In this document: piece by piece, positions 60,256-64,000 of the stretch
How the letters are laid out: every line of letters starts with the position of its first letter
Position numbering within the stretch: the first letter of the stretch is position 1
NCBI GenBank assembly: GCA_016801885.1
Contig: CM028889.1
Span: 13,021,001 to 13,085,000 of the forward strand
Direction: 5' to 3'
Length of the DNA: 64,000 bases
Source of the DNA: Toxotes chatareus
Lineage: Eukaryota; Chordata; Actinopteri; Toxotidae
Translations under genes and position numbers: made by a program
The notes under the pieces: generated by a model
What the model was told of the DNA's origin: nothing
Databases searched by the model: none
What the model saw: the letters and a program-made list of their open reading frames with translations, nothing else

Positions 60256-63200
60256 ATGAAGAGTAGCAGAGATAAAAGCATGCTGTGGTTTCTGGTGCTG
60301 ACCTGTGCACTCTGCATGGGAGGACATGTTGCAGCAGGACAGAGAGGTGAGCCAAATTTTTCTGTTTTACACTTTATAGGTACTATTTTTTAATAATTAT
60401 AATTAGGAAGTTCAATGTCCTTATTTCACCACATAGGACTAAAAACACAAGAAGAGAGATAGTTATAAAAGACAACTGATGACTGCAAACATAGGCAGTC
60501 ACAAACACAAGGGAAACCAATTAAATGAAAACTTTCTTATCTCTCTAGAAAAACAGCATTCTACAAAGGTCTGGAAACATCTTTTAAACGAATAAAAATT
60601 AAGCTATATGTTTGTTTATAAAAAGGTCTTTACTTCTTTTTTAAAAAATTTTTTTTGTTCTTTTTGGAAAAGTAGTACCTCATCACATATCCAAATATTT
60701 TGACTTATTAAGGAAACACAAAATTGACTTGTCAAGGTCTTGCACAAACTCAAGGGTCTCACAAATTTACTTACACACAATGAGGAAAAACAATCACTGT
60801 AAGCTGTCTGCTGTAGAAAAAAAATCCCACCAACCTTTCTATTAGCAGTGAGAGTGATTTATTTCCAGCATCTTTTCTCTGTGCCGTGGAATTCATTCAG
60901 TAAACAGAGTTGCTACTAATGAGAAGAACACATTTCCTGTGCTTCATGCTCAGGAGAATTCTGCCCTCGTACGGCTCCTCTGGGGGAAAGAGTGGTGTCT
61001 GAAGTGATTAAAGAGGGGGGTGTTGGGGTCTTTGGGTCCATCAGGCTCTAAAAACCCACTGTACACCACATAATCGGCACCAAACAAGACAGACACAACT
61101 AGAGATGAACCTAGTAGAACATTTAGCAGCTAAAGAGCCAGATATTTCTCTCGAGAGCTAATTAAGAGCAAAAGCAGAGCTAAAAGAAAGCGAATATTGA
61201 GGTTAAATTGCCAAGTGGCTAGAAAAATAACTCAAAATTAATGATAATGTTGCTCTGTAACGGTTGGATATGAATTTTCCAACATGTTGGCCATATGGAC
61301 TTTAAAGGTGATAATATGTTGTGTTTGCAACTTGTTTCTGCCCCCAAGTGGCCAAAAAATCACTTCTTGTCAACAAAACTGTGTACAGTTGGATATTTGA
61401 ACAAAAAAATGAGTACAGTTGTGTTTTTGGACAAAAGTCACACCAAATTTCCCCTCAGTTTCAAATTTTCTGTTGAGTGGTGTGTTTTAAAATCACAGAA
61501 ACCTATGTTATATCTTTTTAGCCTTTCTGCATTGTGGGATGCTTCTTGTAGGAAAGTTGACAGATGGTTGAAATATGATAATCTGCATCGAAAATCCAGA
61601 TCATATTCAGACCTGGGACTCTTATTTTGTTACATTGTAGAAACACAAAGACGCCCACAGAGTTTAGTTCCTGTAAGCACACAGCTTGAAAAAACATACC
61701 TCCCAGAAAATCATGTTTGATTCCATATCTGGAAAATCAATTTTGCAGCTACAATCAAAACATCTCTGACTGCAGTGAATGTGAGGGCTGCGGACACAAA
61801 TGTGGTCTGTCATGACTAAGGAATGTCAGGTATTAGACTTGGTATTAGAGAGGCAGTGGATCATAGTGTCGTACCCCCCCCCACATGTCCATTTTTGCTC
61901 CCCTCTGAGCTTTCTGTCCCAGATGTTCAGCCAACAGAGCATCCAAAGAAAACTGATGAGGCGCAAAGACCTCAAAAGGAGCATCTGGAATAAAGTTTTA
62001 CATCAGTTTGTTTTGGCATTCGATCAGACCTGCTTAATTTGTTTACTGACAGAAGTACCTCTGCATACTGTACATACTGTCCTGACTGTAAGCATTTGGA
62101 CATGTTTTTGTTCTTCAGCACATTTAATTATGGTTTTGGATTTAGATACTACATTAAAGTACCACATTAAACTCAACTGTGTGAGAGATGCAGCCCTTTT
62201 ATCACATTGTGCCCTAAGTTCAGGGGTTCAAAAGTAATTGGACAGATGCACATGAAGTCAAACAAAAAAATTAATATTTAATATTTTGTGTGCAAATTCT
62301 TTGTAGTCAATGACGGCCTGAAGTGTTTAACCCAGATACACCACCATATGCTTTGTATTTTCCTTGGTAATGCTCTCTCATTGTATCAGCCTTCAGTTCT
62401 TGCTTGTTGTGGGGTCTCTGTGTCTTTAGTCCGGTCTTAAGTGAGTGAAATGCAGCTCAGTCAGGTTGAGATCTGGCGACTGACTCGATCAGTCGAGTAT
62501 ATCCCAACTCTTCTCCCTGAAAAGCTCTTTGGTTGCTTTGACATTTAGGATTGTTGTCCTACTGAATGATGAAATGTCGTCCAATGAGTTTTGATGCATT
62601 TGTCTGGATCAGAACTCACAGGATGCTCCTGAAGACCTCTGTATTTATCCTGTTGGTTCCAGTCAGCAGGGAAATCATCAATAAATGCTGATGTGTCAGT
62701 TCCACTGTCAGTCATTCAGGCCCAACAGAACCAGCGCCATGTTTGACAGATGAGGAGGTGGCTTCGAGTCATGGCCTGTTTTCTCCACATTTTCCTATTT
62801 ACACCGTTTTGACAGAAGGTTGATTTCATCAGCCCATAGAACTTTGTTCCACAACTTTACTGGTTTCTTTTTGTATGTTTCTGAGGATTCCTATTCAAAT
62901 GACTCTGCTGATTACAATATATATATATTTATGCAATGCATCTCTTCTAATAGTTGTAATTACAATATAGTTTTTTTTGTTGTTGTTTTATTTGTTTTTC
63001 TTTCAAATCCAGATGGTGAAATTATCAGTCAAATTAAAATGACTAACCTTGCATTGGCTGAGATCAAAGAGCTCCTAAAACAACAGGTAAAACAAAACAC
63101 CCTCACAGACACAGCTGGTACACAGTCAGCATGCTCGTTATCTCCATCACATGCAGCTGAGCACAACTCATGAGCCTGTTGACACAGACAGGGCTGATTA

Positions 63201-64000
63201 TAAGATTGTATATTATTCATACTTCATAAATGTGTCTGCAGATAAAAATGAGACAGAGCTAAACGTTAAACCCACCATTGATCCATTTCCAAATAAATAA
63301 ATAAATCAGACGCATTTTAAGTGTAAAGAAATAAAACTAAAATACACTTGTCTCTACTTCTGCTTCTCTGAAAGCTAAAAACTCAAAAGTTTAAAACTCC
63401 ATTTAGGCCTCTAAAATGTTTTTAATAGGTAAATATCATTACTAAATGTGTTTCCAAAACTTCCAAAACTACTAAACCTGGACAGATAATCATATTCAGC
63501 TTGCTACTGTTTCTGTACACATATGATCTATTGATCCATTGTATTTTTCAGATAAAAGAGATTGTATTCCTGAAGAACACTGTGATGGAGTGCGAAGCCT
63601 GTGGTGAGCTGACCTGCCATCTAGAAAACTACTGTTTATGTCTGAAAATAAATAATTCCCATCTTGAAATTACTTCCCCTCACTTACAGAGTTGCAGACT
63701 GATGATGAAAGCTAATTTCACACTGTTCTAATCAGTCTCTGAATTCTCCAGATTTTAAAGACCTGCATAGCAACATATATACAAGAATATTATTGGGACA
63801 GAATGCAATGATATTTATGCGATATTTATGGAACTTTTATATCATCACTTAAAGCTGATACACTAAAGAATCTGTCACATGGTGAGATATGAAACATAAA
63901 TCATCAGAACAAACTGCATTCAGTATTTGGCACAATGCAAAAGACACTTCTGAATGCAGTTTCACTGCATTGAAACCAAAGATACGTGACCTTCCATCTC
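60256..64000 (+). CDS. comp: Cartilage oligomeric matrix protein (thrombospondin 5), 5' part
   Basis: This is a secreted pentameric glycoprotein of cartilage, tendon and ligament matrix. Three coding exons are visible: 60256-60346 (signal peptide, hydrophobic MLWFLVLTCALCMGG, probable cleavage around AAG-Q), 63013-63086 (DGEIISQIKMTNLALAEIKE then LLKQQ) and 63552-63603 (IKEIVFLKNTVMECEACG). Phases 1, 0, 1 fit. The heptad-like pattern of exons 2-3 plus the two cysteines of CEAC is the pentamerising coiled coil of COMP/TSP3/TSP4; LKNTVMEC-ACG is closest to COMP. The EGF, type 3 and C-terminal domains must lie beyond the window, since no further exon is seen to 64000. Intron 1 carries a dead Tc1-like element. 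The alternative is a thbs3/thbs4 paralogue. Confidence 0.78.
62215..62885 (-). mobile_element. Degenerate Tc1/mariner-like transposon remnant
   Basis: Read on the minus strand, the segment has Tc1-transposase landmarks in order: WNKVLWADEIN (first DDE region), SKPPPHLSN, a DNNPK-like second-Asp motif, and SPDLN near the third catalytic position. These are separated by several stops and frame changes. The left edge AGGGGTTCAAAAGTAATTGG resembles a Tc1-type terminal repeat. The N-terminal DNA-binding part and right end are missing. It is inactive and lies inside comp intron 1. Confidence 0.7.
63290..63306. repeat. AAAT microsatellite
   Basis: A short (AAAT)n run lies in the second intron of the COMP-like gene. 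Confidence 0.6.

Noticed and set aside
61295..62237. Two plus-strand ORFs of 141 and 145 codons in the COMP-like gene's first intron
   Set aside because: No family resemblance, no fitting splice context, and the second reaches the edge of the Tc1-like remnant.
1..64000. Prokaryotic-type features (operons, CRISPR arrays, prophage, integrons)
   Set aside because: The intron-split vertebrate genes and teleost repeats rule this out; periodic A/T runs are simple sequence, not spacer arrays.

Overview
The window is nuclear DNA of a teleost fish, most likely a percomorph. The genes are vertebrate and split by GT-AG introns. Several dispersed repeats have the consensus look of teleost families, and a fish-specific NLR gene with a B30.2 domain is present. 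No operon, phage, CRISPR or viral gene was seen.

Layout, left to right. 1-6.9 kb: repeat-bearing intergenic DNA. 7.3-9.1 kb (+): an EP4-type prostaglandin E2 receptor in two coding exons, 380 aa. 10.7-24.6 kb (-): slc35e1, a nucleotide-sugar-transporter-like protein, six exons, 379 aa, with a probable 4.5-kb 3' UTR. 25.4-29.8 kb (-): med26, a Mediator subunit, three exons, 577 aa. 34.5-40.9 kb (+): a complete ten-exon NLRC3-like receptor (FISNA-NACHT-LRR-B30.2, 1124 aa), every junction in frame. 42.95-45.8 kb (-): smim7, five exons, 75 aa, rebuilt from exons too short for ordinary ORF calling. 48.8-57.4 kb (+): tmem38a (TRIC-A), six exons, 292 aa. 60.1-64 kb (+): the first three coding exons of a COMP-like thrombospondin, which runs off the right edge.

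The order slc35e1-med26-smim7-tmem38a matches human 19p13.11 as I remember it, so this is an old conserved block. The NLR gene sits inside it, between med26 and smim7. Its probable 3' end meets that of smim7 tail to tail, with candidate poly(A) signals about 90 bp apart. The genes do not form one pathway: they cover lipid-mediator signalling, Golgi/ER transport, transcription, innate immunity, SR cation balance in muscle, and cartilage/tendon matrix.

The rest is introns, UTRs and dispersed repeats: LINE-like 3' tails, a dead Tc1-like transposase in comp intron 1, two copies of a repeat with GTGTCA-type ends, MITE-like elements, and one coding-like fragment at 47.34-47.55 kb that I cannot place firmly. 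Exon boundaries were worked out by hand from splice consensus, reading phase and remembered family sequence; no search was run.
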